A stretch of DNA of 64,000 bases from contig WWBZ02000073.1 of assembly GCA_011503125.2 (NCBI GenBank), positions 3,348,001 through 3,412,000 on the forward strand, given 5' to 3'. The first letter of the stretch is position 1. Each line of letters starts with the position of its first letter. Under the pieces are notes generated by a model. The model was not told the DNA's origin. It saw only the letters and a program-made list of their open reading frames with translations, and ran no database searches. This DNA comes from Botryosphaeria dothidea. Taxonomy: Eukaryota; Ascomycota; Dothideomycetes; Botryosphaeriales; Botryosphaeriaceae. The position numbers and the translations under genes were made by a program. Shown piece after piece: positions 1 through 10,327 of the stretch.

Positions 1-1203
1 GTCAAGGGCGAAGATGCAGTCTTGGATCCCTTGCCAATGAGACGCGAGTCGGTGTAGGGAATGAGAATGCCGATGAAGAACATCATTCCGATGTAGAAGA
101 TGAGGATACGCCAGAAGACCTGGCTGATGGCACGCGGCACGGCCTTGCGAGGGTTCGAGGATTCACCGGCCGTGATGCCGACCCTGATGGTGTCAGCCAA
201 CCTGGTCAGATGCGGGATTTCGGACAGACTTACATCTCGGTTCCGGCATACAGCGTACCGGCAATGACAAGGGTCCTGGCCACGCCGTTGATGCCATCGG
301 CAAAGGCGCCCGGGTCATCCCAGTACTTGAAGCCAATCTTCCGGGGGCCAATGCCGCCAGCAGAGATGCAGATGGCCAGGATGAAGAAGATGGAAATGGA
401 AATGACTTTGATCCTGCAGAGCGTCAGTGGAATGGAAACGTCCGGCGGTCCGGAGAACTTACAGAGACAGCCAGTACTCAACTTCTCCGTATGCAAGGAC
501 ACCGAGCATACTCAGAGAGATAAAGAGTGCCCAGAAGATGAGAATCCACGCCCATTGAGGCACCACATCGGTCCAGTACATGACGACAAGCGAGATGGCA
601 TTGTACTCGTTGGCCAGGACCTGTTGCCGTCAGTGCATGGACCCACAAAAAAGCATCAGGCGACTTTACAGTAACCCAGAGATACCAGTACGCCCAGCCC
701 AAAGCGAAAGACAGGGCAGGATCAATGAAGCGGCCAGCATAGTCGGTGAAGGAGCCGGTAACGGGAATCAGGGTGGCCAGTTCTCCGAGGGATTGCCTGG
801 TGGAGACGGTCAGCGGAGGCGTTCCCCGTGGGGAAGCAAACTCTTACATAACGAAAAAGACGATGATGCCGACCAGCGAGAAGCTGATGAGGATGCCTCC
901 TGGGCCGGCGAGACGAAGAGCATTTCCCGAACCGACGAGAAGACCAGGTCCGATGATGCCTGGGAGGGTGTCAGTGTGCTGAGTGGTATGGTACGAGAGA
1001 GTGTGTCAGTGTGCTGAGTGTTATGGGACAAGGGAGAGAAAAAAGCTGGGCTTGCCTCCGATGGCGATCATCTGTAAATGCCTGGACTTGAGCTGGCGCT
1101 TGAGGGGCTTGAAGTCGGCATCGCGAGGCTGCTCGTCAGAGCGCACCTCGGTGTCGACGAAGAGCTCGTCGTTCCTCTTCCGCGTGTCGTCGTAATCGGC
1201 CAT
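1..1203 (-). CDS. Amino-acid permease (APC superfamily, YAT type), C-terminal part beyond left edge
   Basis: Plasma-membrane amino-acid/proton symporter of the fungal YAT family. Six exons can be joined: 1203-1056, 959-848, 796-670, 620-463, 413-235 (approx. 234) and 183 to the window edge. The cytosolic N-terminus leads into the family signature KRQLKSRHLQMIAIGG, then IIGPGLLVGSGNALRLAGPG (first transmembrane helix with the substrate-binding GxG loop), QSLGELATLIPVTGSF, the GWAYWYLWVT helix and the AGTEMVGITAGESSNPRKAVP loop. All are visible only after splicing. About 320 residues are present of the usual 520-560, so the last five or so helices are missing from the window. Intron 1 (1055-960) uses a GC donor (GGAG|GCAAGC); no GT alternative keeps the frame. 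Substrate cannot be read from the sequence. Family assignment is confident. Confidence 0.93.
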
Positions 1204-2667
1204 TTTCCAGCAGGTGGTGCAGAGGGCTGGGAGAAGGCACGAGAGGGCCCGCGCAACGGGGTATAAAAAGTCTGAGGGCGCGTTTGGCCGACAAATGTTG
1301 TTACCTCACAGCGAGTTTCTGGGCACTTGGCGCAAACCCACCCAGGTCGCGAAAAGAGGCGGCGATAGCGACAAATGGCGTGCTCGCGGCCTGTCGCTCT
1401 TGGCGGCAGGCCATACCAAGCCCGTCAAGCTTCCTCTTGCTTTTCTTGTGGCCGGTGTAGGGCTGACCGCTCCCGCCCGCCTGTGTCGAGCACGCCATCT
1501 GCTTGCGAGTGAGCAGCCGTCGTCAGCGCCCGCGGGGGAGCATCGCGGGGCCTGGATCTGGCGATGCGTTTCTTCAGACGTCTCTTGGCTGATGACCGTC
1601 CAGGACCCCACGCGGCGGCACCGCGGCCTGGGGCAGCCCTGTCCTCCTGGGGTTGCTCCCGAGCCTCAATTCCAGGCCCTTTTGCTAAGGAAACCCCCTG
1701 CTTGCCGCCGATGACGCCCGAAGATGCTTGGCAACCACTTATCCGGGCGGAAGGCTCGTTTTCTAGAAGACCGAGTCTTGGCTGCCGAGCGGGGCGCGGC
1801 CGTCGGCCTGGAGCAGTGTTTGGGGAATAAGATAAGATCCTTCCTGTCAAAGATCCATCGTGAACAGCCCACCACTTACTCAACAGACACACTTTGCCGG
1901 CGGAACTTTGTGAGTTCTGGCCTGGTAGAGAATGTTACGGCAGATACCGTCGGGGAACTGAACAGCGGCCACATGTTGGCGACTTGTATGTACTACCATA
2001 CGATGCTTACACCGTCAATACATCGACGGGGGGGGGGGAATAAATAAACAGGGAATACTGTGCTCAACGAACTACTCTCGCCATCCGTTATCTACAGAGA
2101 AGCCTAGGGCCGAAATAACAACAGGATGAAACTCCCCAACTTCAACCTTAACCTCGCCCGCCGTATTAGCGATATTCGTGAATAAACACATCATCAAAAG
2201 TCTGCGGAGGAATCGAAATCCTACCCTGGCAGTCAGATGGTCATGCAGACACTTAAACATCTGCGAGAGACGATGCCGTTCAAGTCACCGAGGAGAGTCA
2301 AATCCCCTCACCGACGACTATGAAACACATTCGCTTCACCGCCAACCACCCAGACACCGACTTCAAGAAACCAGCTGCAAACGAATTCGCTTCGACCCAG
2401 GAATCCAGAACCTGTTTCCCACACCTTTCTGACCGGGCTTTTTGTTGTCTCACCGGCGTGGGATCATTTTCGTGCTTACGCTGCCTGATCGTTTTATCGG
2501 TACGCCGTCAGATAAGATTGTATTATAGTCCCGGTAAGGAAACCCCGGCGGGGCTTTTCCCGTCTTGGGAAAGCTTGCGAGTAAGTTACACGCGCATTCC
2601 TTCATCCTTCAGCCCACTATAAAGCCTCCGGATATCCAACATCATTACTTCTCGATTCAACAACCCC
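1204..2667. other. Gene-less divergent intergenic region
   Basis: This lies between the permease (leftward) and the reductase (rightward) and should hold both promoters. Only overlapping GC-rich open frames without recognisable motifs are seen. A homopolymer of 11 G lies at 2028-2038. No RNA gene or mobile element was recognised. Confidence 0.5.
2617..2624 (+). promoter_or_regulatory. TATA box of the short-chain reductase
   Basis: The sequence CTATAAAG lies 44 bases before the ATG at 2668, with pyrimidine-rich sequence upstream and a short AT/CA-rich leader. It is a plausible core promoter element placed by sequence match and position only. Confidence 0.45.
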
Positions 2668-3639
2668 ATGTCATCGCCAAAGACAGTTTTCATCACCGGC
2701 TGCAGCGCGGGCGGCATCGGGTCCGGGCTGGTAAAGGAGTTCCAGTCGCGCGGCTGCCACGTCTTCGCCACGGCCCGCAACCCGGCCAAGATGCAGCACC
2801 TCAAGGAGCTTCCTAATGTCACACTGCTGTCGTTGGACGTCTGCTCACAAGCCTCCATCGAGGCGGCCGTGGCGGCCGTGTCAGCCCAGACGGGCGGCAC
2901 TCTCGACTACCTCATTAACAACGCGGGTGCGCTATACGTCACACCCATCCTGGACGGCGATATCCAGAAGGCCAAGTCCATGTTCGACGTCAACCTGTGG
3001 GGCGTGGCCGCTGTCACCCAGGCCTTTACGCCGCTCTTCGTCGCCTCGAAAGGCTGCGTCGTCAACATATCTTCACTCGCCGCCATCATGTACTCGCCTT
3101 ACTACGGCAAGTGACTGACCCAGGAAAAACAACATCTCCTTCTAACCGCACCTTTGCCAGGCCTCTACGCCGCCTCCAAGGCCGCCCTGCGGACGCTCAG
3201 CGAGACGCTGCGCATCGAGCTCCAGCCGTTTGGCGTCAGAGTAATCACAGTCACAGCGGGCGCCGTCAAGAGCCACGTCTTCGACAACGGGCCCGCCTAC
3301 CAGCTGCCCGAAGGCTCCATCTACACCCACTGCGAGAAGGAGATCGCCGCCCGCGCTGCCGGCGCAGATGTCGACAAAATGCAGAGCAAGCTCGACGACT
3401 TTTGCCGCGGCCTCGTCGGCGACATCCTGGGCGGCGCTACGGGCGAAATCCATCGTGGCAAGATGTCGAGCACAGTCAAATTCCTTTCGAGCTGGCTGCC
3501 GACTTTTCTTTTTGTAGGTTTCCCGGTGTTGTGAAGCTTGCCGTTTCCCAAAATGCTGATTCTTTTGCGTGACTGCCAGGATTGGCTTACCGTGCAAGAC
3601 AGCGGCCTCGACAAGGTGGGGAAGCCAAAGCAGTTGTAG
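2668..3639 (+). CDS. Short-chain dehydrogenase, 1-acyl-DHAP reductase (AYR1)-like
   Basis: Classical SDR of 283 aa in three exons (2668-3106, 3161-3513, 3580-3639), summing exactly to 284 codons. The Rossmann motif TGCSAGGIG, NNAG, the catalytic Ser of VNISS and the YAASK catalytic Tyr/Lys are all present; the Tyr/Lys motif only appears after intron 1 is removed. The C-terminus (FDWLTVQDSGLDKVGKP) resembles fungal NADPH-dependent 1-acyldihydroxyacetone-phosphate reductases, which act at ER or lipid-droplet membranes in ether-lipid and phosphatidate synthesis. Intron 1 (3107-3160) has a GC donor, TACG|GCAAGT. The fold is certain. The substrate is inferred, because AYR1-like sequences also occur in secondary-metabolite clusters, and the next genes downstream are P450s. 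Confidence 0.88.
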
Positions 3640-3880
3640 AGACTCGGCGGAGGCCGTTATTACTTGGAAAGATTACAACCTGTGTCTGCGCCGACGTCTC
3701 GGGAGACAACCTGCTCATCAGATACGACCTGGAGACGAGGCAGTCCCGCTGGACGCTCAACATGACCGACGTGACGCAAAGCGCGTACGGCGGCTTCAAG
3801 CACGTCGAGAACGAGGTGCTCGTTAGTCTTTCTGGAGATAGCGGCCGAGGTCGATGCGTTGGTGAACGGTGTGTAGCGGG
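3640..3880 (+). pseudogene. Possible gene remnant directly after the reductase
   Basis: Immediately after the reductase stop, one frame reads DNLLIRYDLETRQSRWTLNM followed by TDVTQSAYGGFKHVENEVLV, which has the composition of a genuine coding block. The block has no start, and it breaks at about 3840, where another frame reads EIAAEVDALVNGV and a stop. The wording (RYDL...SRWTLN...YGG...VE) reminds me of TRI14-like secondary-metabolism proteins, but this is recall, not a search. It is probably a relic or an unrecognised exon. Confidence 0.25.
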
Positions 3881-4930
3881 TGAATGGGGACAGTATTACG
3901 CCCGTTGGGGCGGGGGTATATTAAGCAGGAATATTAATTTACGCCTGCCGTGATGGCTTTCAGTAGTTGATGGAAATTAAAGAGACTTGATGGCTGATTC
4001 ATTGTGGAGGAAATAGATGCCTGAGTGGTTTTGCTGTCTTGCTTACTTGAACTCAGCTTGACTGCAATTCGTTACCGTACTTAAAAACTTCTCAATCCAT
4101 TACTTTCTGGAACATTAACGTTAACTGACTTCCCATTGGCCTCGTTTTTCTTTTTATTACTCTTCCCTAAGCGCTATGCCTTGTTATAGGCATTTGAAGG
4201 AGTAAGTGTTGTAGAATGATACGTTATAAAATAGGCAGTTGACAATTATGTTGAAGATGGGAACAGTTACGTGAGAAGAGAGCCGCGAAGTGCATGCTGT
4301 ATGACTTTGCGTCATCGTCTTTGACTTCAACCTTGAAGTTCGGAATTCTGTTCATCGCGGCTTCTTGACGAGACGCCTGTTGTAAATGTAAGCATCACGG
4401 ACACAGGCAAAAAAATAATAATAATAAAGCGTTGCTCACCTGTCAGACTTTTGCTGCCAATATGTTGCTGTAGTGGATACCCAGTCTCGCGAAACTCCGA
4501 AGCTGCCGTCCGTTCTGCTGTTTTCCCAATTCTGTGGTGCAAGAGGGCATGTCCTCAAAAATGGTGCAACTTGGCTATGGAATCTTCGTGGACGGAAATT
4601 TTGAAAGGAGAGAGGATTCCTTCAGGCACAGGATGAGGTGGATTAGCAAAAATGTACACGGCTGGTTCTTCGAGACTGAAGCTATACTGGTTCAGGAAAT
4701 GAAAAGCAGAGTTATCTCTTGCTGTTCATTTCTTCGCAAGCCCTTCGTAGCAACTGTACAAGCGCAAAACTGACCCCTCTGAAACTAACGGAAAGAGAGT
4801 GTCCGTCCGACACACGAAGCGCCTCGCATGTCGGCTTACACACATACGTTTGATCCGAGTCCGTCCAAGACGGAATTACAGATGGAGACATTCCGATTTC
4901 TGACGACTTTCTTCATATCAGCGATTTGGG
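3881..4930. other. AT-rich gene-less stretch
   Basis: This stretch is noticeably more AT-rich than its surroundings, with an AAT tract near 4411-4424 and many stops in all frames. Short open frames show no recognisable motif. It may be decayed sequence belonging to the same dead locus as the P450 fragment that follows. Confidence 0.4.
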
Positions 4931-4939
4931 AAGGTAAAC

Positions 4940-5245
4940 TTGGAGAAGTTCGATCCGTACCGTTTTCTGAACATGCGCAAGGAACCGGGCAAAGAGAACC
5001 TCAGCCAATTCGTCAGCCCCACTCCAAACTACCTCGGGTTCGGCTGCGGGTGCTTTTCTGGGCCGGTTCTTCGCACCGAATGAGATCAAGATTATCCTGA
5101 CCCACCCGGTGATGCACTACGACTGGGAGTTTGCCCAGGAGGACGTCGCAAAACGGCTTGAACTTAGTGCTGACTTTGTGACAAGCCCTCATGGAAAGCT
5201 GGCTTACAGACAACGGGAGGACATGAGGAACCCTGGTACTTCTGG
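4940..5245 (+). pseudogene. Cytochrome P450 C-terminal remnant, frameshifted in the heme loop
   Basis: From 4943 one frame reads EKFDPYRFLNMRKEPGKENL and SPTPNYLGFGCG, the PERF-region and start of the heme-binding loop of a fungal P450. It then runs into a stop at 5091. From 5049 a different frame continues GAFLGRFFAPNEIKIILTHP and VMHYDWEFA, the conserved end of the loop, L helix and last strands. The expected FGxGxxxCxG signature is split between frames and lacks a readable heme Cys. No N-terminal or I-helix part was found upstream. This is a dead 3' fragment, unrelated in sequence to the CYP51-like gene 500 bp downstream. Confidence 0.8.
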
Positions 5246-5712
5246 GAGAAAATCCACACGGTCGTTTGCACTGGGTCTTCTCTCCATAAAGAACACTGTT
5301 CTTTTTCTCGTTTATTGCGATGTATCTAGGACGATACCTATAGCTCCCGGTATTATACGGCTCCTCGCCACCTGGCAAGCTGCCAGAGCGCTGATGCCAG
5401 GACTGATGCGCTGCCTACGAACGCATTGAAATTGATATGTCAGGTTCAGAAGGCAGATAAATACACTGCCACCCGTCGCACGCCATGCGTTTTAGGTTAT
5501 ATTGATTGGAACCCGCTCCATCCGCCATTGGTCAGCTTAAAGTTACCACTAAGGTAAGCTGAATTGACTTTCCGTTTCTCTCGTACCTGCCACCTCCTCA
5601 CCTCATCGCTCAACTCCATTCCTGAGACAAATCCTCTGTTATCTGCTTCACTCTCTTGCTCGTCCCGCTAATCCATTTCCGAGTCCTGGACCTCTCTGTC
5701 GTAGCTCTCAAC

Positions 5713-7405
5713 ATGTATCTTCTGAAAACAGGAACTATCGCCACCGCTTTCGCTTACCTCGTCCTCGCCGCTGTCATTTCTATTCTTATCAATGCGTTGA
5801 ACCAGGTTCTATTTCCAAAGAGAAACCAGCCGCCTGTCGTTTTCCACTGGGTGCCATGGCTTGGCAGTGCGATTGAGTACGGAATGGACCCGTTCAAATT
5901 CTACTCCCGCAACCGTCAAAAGGCAAGTGCCCTCATCTTCTTTTTGAGATATTCGCAGCTGAGAAAGATCAGTATGGAGACATCTTTACATTTATTCTGC
6001 TTGGCCGTCCAACAACAGTATGCCTCGGCCGCAGGGGTAACGACTTCGTCTTTAACAGCAAGCTCGAAGATGTTTCTGCTGAGGAAGTTTACAATCCGTT
6101 GACACTGCCGATGTATGGCAAAGGTGTTGCTTACGACTGCACTAATGCTGTTTTCTTGGAGCAGAAAAGAGTATGTATTGTTTGGCTGCACCTCAGTTCT
6201 TTGTGGGAAGCTAACGTGCCTTCTCCTATTATCTAAAGTTTTGCAGGGATGCACTCACGGGACCCGCTCTTCATGGCTACGTCGAACTCATATGCCGAGA
6301 AGTGGAGGACTATGTGGGCCGCTCATTTTCACCCAAAGGAATCTCTGACTCGTTCGAAGTCCTCCATACCATGGCAGATATCATGCTACTGACGGCAGCA
6401 AGGACCATGCAGGGCGAAGAGATTCGAAGGAATCTGGATGCCGGATTTGCTAGGCTTTATCATGATCTGGACGAAGCGTTCATTCCAATCAATTTCGTGT
6501 TTCCATGGCTTCCCTTGCCACGCAACAGACGGCGCGATCATGCTCGCAATAAGATCGTCGAGATCTTCAAAGGCATCATTGAGGCACGACGAGCCGGCAA
6601 AGTTCAAAGGGGAAGCTCGGAAGACATCGTCTGGACTCTGATGGACTCCAAATACAAGGATGGGAGTCCTGTACCAGACGAACAGATCGCCGGTATCATG
6701 ATCGCGCTTTTGATGGCCGGGCACCACAACACCGCGACCATAAGTTCATGGGTGATTATACACCTTACTCATAGGCCCAGTATCGCGGAAGAACTCTACC
6801 AGGAGCAACTCAATATCCTCGGGTCCCCTCCACAGTCATTGACTATACAGTTGATCCAGCGCCTTTCTCTGCACGGGAGAGTCATTGACGAGACAGTCAG
6901 GATGCACAGCCCGCTCCACAGCGTCATGAGGAAAGTCAAGTCTCCGCTCACAATCGCGGCGCCCGACGGCGGCGTCTACTCAATCCCCACCGGCCATACC
7001 CTGCTTGCTTCTCCCATCTGGGCTGCCAAGGAAGCGGACTTTTGCGATAACCCCAAGTGTTGGGACCCGCACAGGTGGGACGGTGGTGAGCTTATCTTCA
7101 AGACCTCTGTGGCCGAGACCCAGGAAACGTACTCGCCAAACGCCCCGAGTTCCTTATTCCTACCGTTCGGAGCGGGCCGCCATCGGTGTCCCGGAGAGAA
7201 ATTTGCCCGTTTGCAGCTGGTGACAGTGTTGGCTATCCTCATTCGGGATTTTAAATTTGGGAAGGTAGACAAGGAAGACGTGTTGCCAGAAACAGATTAC
7301 TCCGTAAGTACACGAAGAGAGGGAACCCCCTTCCCCCAGCCTCTCTCACCACGACTTCTCTTCTGTGGTAGAGCTGACATACGGCCTCCGACGATTGTCT
7401 CGTAG
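5713..7405 (+). CDS. CYP51-type (sterol 14-alpha-demethylase-like) cytochrome P450
   Basis: Heme monooxygenase of the CYP51 family, ER-anchored by an N-terminal helix. Exons are 5713-5922, 5973-6170 and 6239-about 7303. Features in order: KYGDIFTFILLGRP, the CYP51-like YNPLTLPMYGKGVAYD stretch (substrate recognition site 1), MAGHHNTATISSW (I helix; CYP51 usually has AGQHTS), ETVR (ExxR), WDPHRWD, and FGAGRHRCPGEKFA (heme Cys; CYP51 usually has RCIGE). Intron 1 (5923-5972) has a GC donor. The end is odd. Splicing a GT-AG intron (7304-7371) gives DYSS then a stop at 7377, about 20 residues short of CYP51. Reading through instead gives an unrelated tail ending at 7405. It is probably a divergent paralogue rather than the housekeeping enzyme, and possibly C-terminally damaged. 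Confidence 0.83.
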
Positions 7406-7804
7406 TCGATGTTTTCCATGCCAAAAGGTCCTGTTTTCAGAACTTGGGAGCGTAGGTAAGGGGAAGATATGTTCTCTCGGCGATAATGTTCCAGTCTGTC
7501 GGAGCGCCGAAGTAGCTGAGAGACTATCAATGAAGTCATCATCGTATCACCAACAGCTTTCTCTCCGTGGATGTGGGTGGTGTGCCGTTTCAATTCGTCT
7601 GTTTTCGACTTCCTCCTCCAACTCCCATTAGTCCAGTCAGCATTGCAGTGTTTGTAGATAATCTATGCCGCCATGATCTGAACGGAGCACACTCGCTGTC
7701 ATTCAATTCATCAGGTTCCCTGATCCAACCACAATTTGAATTTGTTCAATCGTTTCATTCTATCATACGTCATAAGCCTATAAACAGGACCCATACAATC
7801 ATCT
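7406..7804. other. Intergenic, convergent 3' ends
   Basis: This separates the convergent CYP51-like and oxidoreductase genes. I see no gene, RNA or repeat in it. Confidence 0.5.
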
Positions 7805-8932
7805 TCACAACTTACTACTCTCGCCCTCCTTTGCAATCTCAATGACCAGCTTGCCGAACTGACTTCCCTTCTTCATGTCCTCGAACAACCCATCAATATC
7901 CTCGATGTTGTCAATTCCAAACACAACGCGCGAGACGACAGGCTTGAGGTTCTTCTCGTTGACGAATTGCACCATCTGCTTGAACTCGAGTCGTGAACCC
8001 ATCGTTGAGCCCTTCAGGTCGATGTTCTTCAGAACGGCGCTCATGAGGAAGGGCATCTTGGGGCCGAGGGTCATGCCGTAGGACACGATGACGCCGCCGT
8101 TCTAAAAAAAGTCAGCATTTTCTCCACCTCATGCTATCCTCAAGTCACTCACCTTCAGCAACTTCGCGCCCTTCTCCACCACATCCCCACCCGCACCATC
8201 AATAATCGCATCCAGCTTCCCATTCCCAACCAACCCCTGCAGCTTCTTCTCCCACCCCTCCTCCTTATAATTCACGCCGCCCGCCGCCCCCAGCTTCTTC
8301 GCCTTCTCAATCTTCTCCTCGCTCCCGCTCGACACAAACACGCGCGCGCCCTTCGCGCTCGCAAACAACAGCGCCATCAGCGCCACCCCGCCGCCAATCC
8401 CCGTCACCAGTATGTTCCGCCCCGGCGCCGCATTCGCGCTCTTGGTCACGACCGCCCGCCACGCCGTCAAGCCCGTCAGCGGCAGCGCCGCGGCCTCCAC
8501 GCTCGTCAAGTGGCCCGGCGCCTCCTCGACCTCGGCCGCCTCCACGACCACCTCCTCGCACAGCGTGCCCAGCGGGTTCAGCTTCGTGCCGCCCAGGATC
8601 GCGTACCCCTTCGGGCTTTCCGGGCCGGCGGGGTCCTTCTCCCAGCCGGTGCCGGGGTTGAGGATGACGCGCTTGCCCTGCCAGTGCGTCGCGTTCGCGC
8701 CGGTGGCGACGACGGTGCCGGCGCCGTCGGCGAGGAGCGGCACGCCGAAGGTGGTGCCTGGGTAGAGGTGCTGGCGGATGAAGAGGTCGCGGTGGTTGAG
8801 GGCGGCGGCGGAGAGGCGGACGGTGAGTTGGGTGGGCGAGGGCGTTTGGGGCGGGAGGGTGATTTTTTCGAGCGGGTAGTAGACTTGGCCCGGTTTGCCG
8901 TCGATTTTGTGGATGGCGATGGCGGAGGGCAT
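7805..8932 (-). CDS. Zinc-type alcohol dehydrogenase-like oxidoreductase (MDR family)
   Basis: Medium-chain dehydrogenase/reductase of 358 aa in two exons (8932-8153, 8101-7805) separated by a 51-nt GT-AG intron. The N-terminal GroES-like domain (LNHRDLFIRQHLYPGTTFGV, ADGAGTVVATG) is followed by the Rossmann domain with VTGIGGGVALMALLFA as the NAD(P)-binding glycine motif, then DAIIDGAGGDVVEKG. Structural-zinc cysteines typical of true alcohol dehydrogenases are not evident. It is therefore closest to the YogA/quinone-reductase-like branch and likely uses NADPH on an aldehyde, enone or quinone. The start at 8932 (MPSAIAIHKIDG) is chosen because the in-frame extension upstream to 9055 has no ATG and no family resemblance. 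Substrate is unknown. Confidence 0.88.
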
Positions 8933-9358
8933 GGCTGTGGTGGGTGTGCTTGGAAGGGCTGCTTCCAGTGGTGGGGTGGGTGCGAGGTGTGGATGTAGCA
9001 ATTGGGGGATTGGTGTTTTTATATCGTGGAGGGGAGATAATTGATTAGTCGACAATGATTAATGCGCGCTTCCGGTGCGAAGGAAAGAAGAGCTGTGTGG
9101 AGGAGCTGCGGGCTATGGGGTTCGTCATTCCCGAATACCCCACACGTTGATGTGAGCCCTGGTGCGTCGCTGCCGAGGTAAAGCGTCATAGCTTGATAAG
9201 CTGCATCCTGGACCTGCAGAACTCCGAATGTGGAAATCATCTCAATCAATCAAAGGTCTGGGGCATCCTTTTCGGCAATCTTTTCTAGCAGTCGCTTCCT
9301 TGCAGCATGGCTCACTAGAAAATGTTGTCTATTGAATGCTACGACCTACCAGAGACTT
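8933..9358. other. Intergenic, promoter of the MDR gene
   Basis: The first 120 bp are an in-frame but ATG-less extension of the upstream oxidoreductase. The rest lacks coding signals. No RNA or repeat was seen. Confidence 0.45.
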
Positions 9359-10327
9359 TTACAGCTCCCAGTCCCCAAGAACTTCCTGGAAGATCGACTT
9401 CTTCGTCACAGGGCTGAAGTACCGCTTGAAAGTCTCCTCCAAAACATCCTCCTTCAAATGCATGTGCTCGCCAGTAATGTTCTTGAATACCAGTGCTCCC
9501 TTGTCGTCAAGCTGCTTCAATCCAATCCAGTCCTCCTTGTAGATCTTCCTCTCCTGGATGGGAGTGACCACCTCCGACGTCGTATTGACCTCTGCAAACC
9601 AACCAGTCTCCTTAGGAATGACCGTTGTGTCCTCTGTGAAGACGAACATGACGAACTTCTCCAAGCTGACTAGATTCTTCTTGTACGTCTCATTCTTCAG
9701 CTCGCGCTCATTGTTTATGTCGGCCAGAAAATTTGAGTGCTCGAGGTACTTGTCTGACCCCGTCCCCGTCGTCTCGTTGACCTCGCGGTAGTACTGTGCC
9801 GGAACGACGCGGTTCTGGACAAATGAGCTCCAAGCGCTCGTAGTCAGCAGACCCATGGCACCCTTGCAGAGCCAGTCAGTCGCGCCGCATGCCTGGAACT
9901 TGGATATGCCGTTGTGCTGGCTGCCGAAAGTCACCAAGCTCCGCACAGGCGGGTTGTTGCAGCGCTCGATGTATCCGCGCAGGAACTGCCCGCCTTGCGA
10001 GAAGCCGAGGGCGTTGATGGCCGGGGCGGTCGATAGAATGGGATGCGAGGCGAGATCCTCGCAGACTTGCTCGAGCTGGACCGTCACGTTGCCGAAGAAG
10101 GTGGCGGTGCGGTCGCTGCCGGCGTCGTTGTCGAGACGGACGTTGTAGACGAACGTGCCTGGGTTGGCCTTCTCGGCCAGCTCGCCGACTTGTTGCAGAC
10201 CCTCAGCGAGATAGTTGTCGCCGAGACCATGCCATATTACGAGCGGAAGAGGGTCGGAGGTTGAAGCCGGGAGGGCGGCGGTGGAGGAGAGGAGTGGGAG
10301 GAATGTGGACAGGGTGGTGGCGCGCAT
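9359..10327 (-). CDS. Palmitoyl-protein thioesterase 1 (PPT1)-like, secreted/lysosomal-vacuolar
   Basis: Intronless alpha/beta hydrolase of 322 aa that removes S-linked fatty acids from proteins in the vacuole/lysosome. A hydrophobic signal peptide ends near residue 20. PLVIWHGLGDNYLAEGLQQV is the oxyanion-side strand-loop. The nucleophile Ser110 sits in LGFSQGGQFLRG. SLVTFGSQHNGISKFQAC is the PPT1 signature. The acid is probably the Asp of FTEDTTVIPKE, and the catalytic His lies in GEHMHLKED near the C-terminus. Length matches human PPT1 (306 aa). The frame stays open for another 405 nt upstream to 10732, but the signal peptide right after the ATG at 10327 argues for the short start. Several N-glycosylation sequons (NVT, NET, NTT, NIT) fit a secretory enzyme. 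Confidence 0.93.
   Translation of the reverse strand: MRATTLSTFLPLLSSTAALPASTSDPLPLVIWHGLGDNYLAEGLQQVGELAEKANPGTFVYNVRLDNDAGSDRTATFFGNVTVQLEQVCEDLASHPILSTAPAINALGFSQGGQFLRGYIERCNNPPVRSLVTFGSQHNGISKFQACGATDWLCKGAMGLLTTSAWSSFVQNRVVPAQYYREVNETTGTGSDKYLEHSNFLADINNERELKNETYKKNLVSLEKFVMFVFTEDTTVIPKETGWFAEVNTTSEVVTPIQERKIYKEDWIGLKQLDDKGALVFKNITGEHMHLKEDVLEETFKRYFSPVTKKSIFQEVLGDWEL

Noticed and set aside
1214..2047. Several overlapping 90-166 codon frames
   Set aside because: They overlap each other on both strands, with no motif or splice logic; treated as non-coding.
2668..7405. Calling an active secondary-metabolite gene cluster
   Set aside because: No polyketide synthase, peptide synthetase or terpene cyclase lies in the window; only a reductase, one P450 and debris are present.
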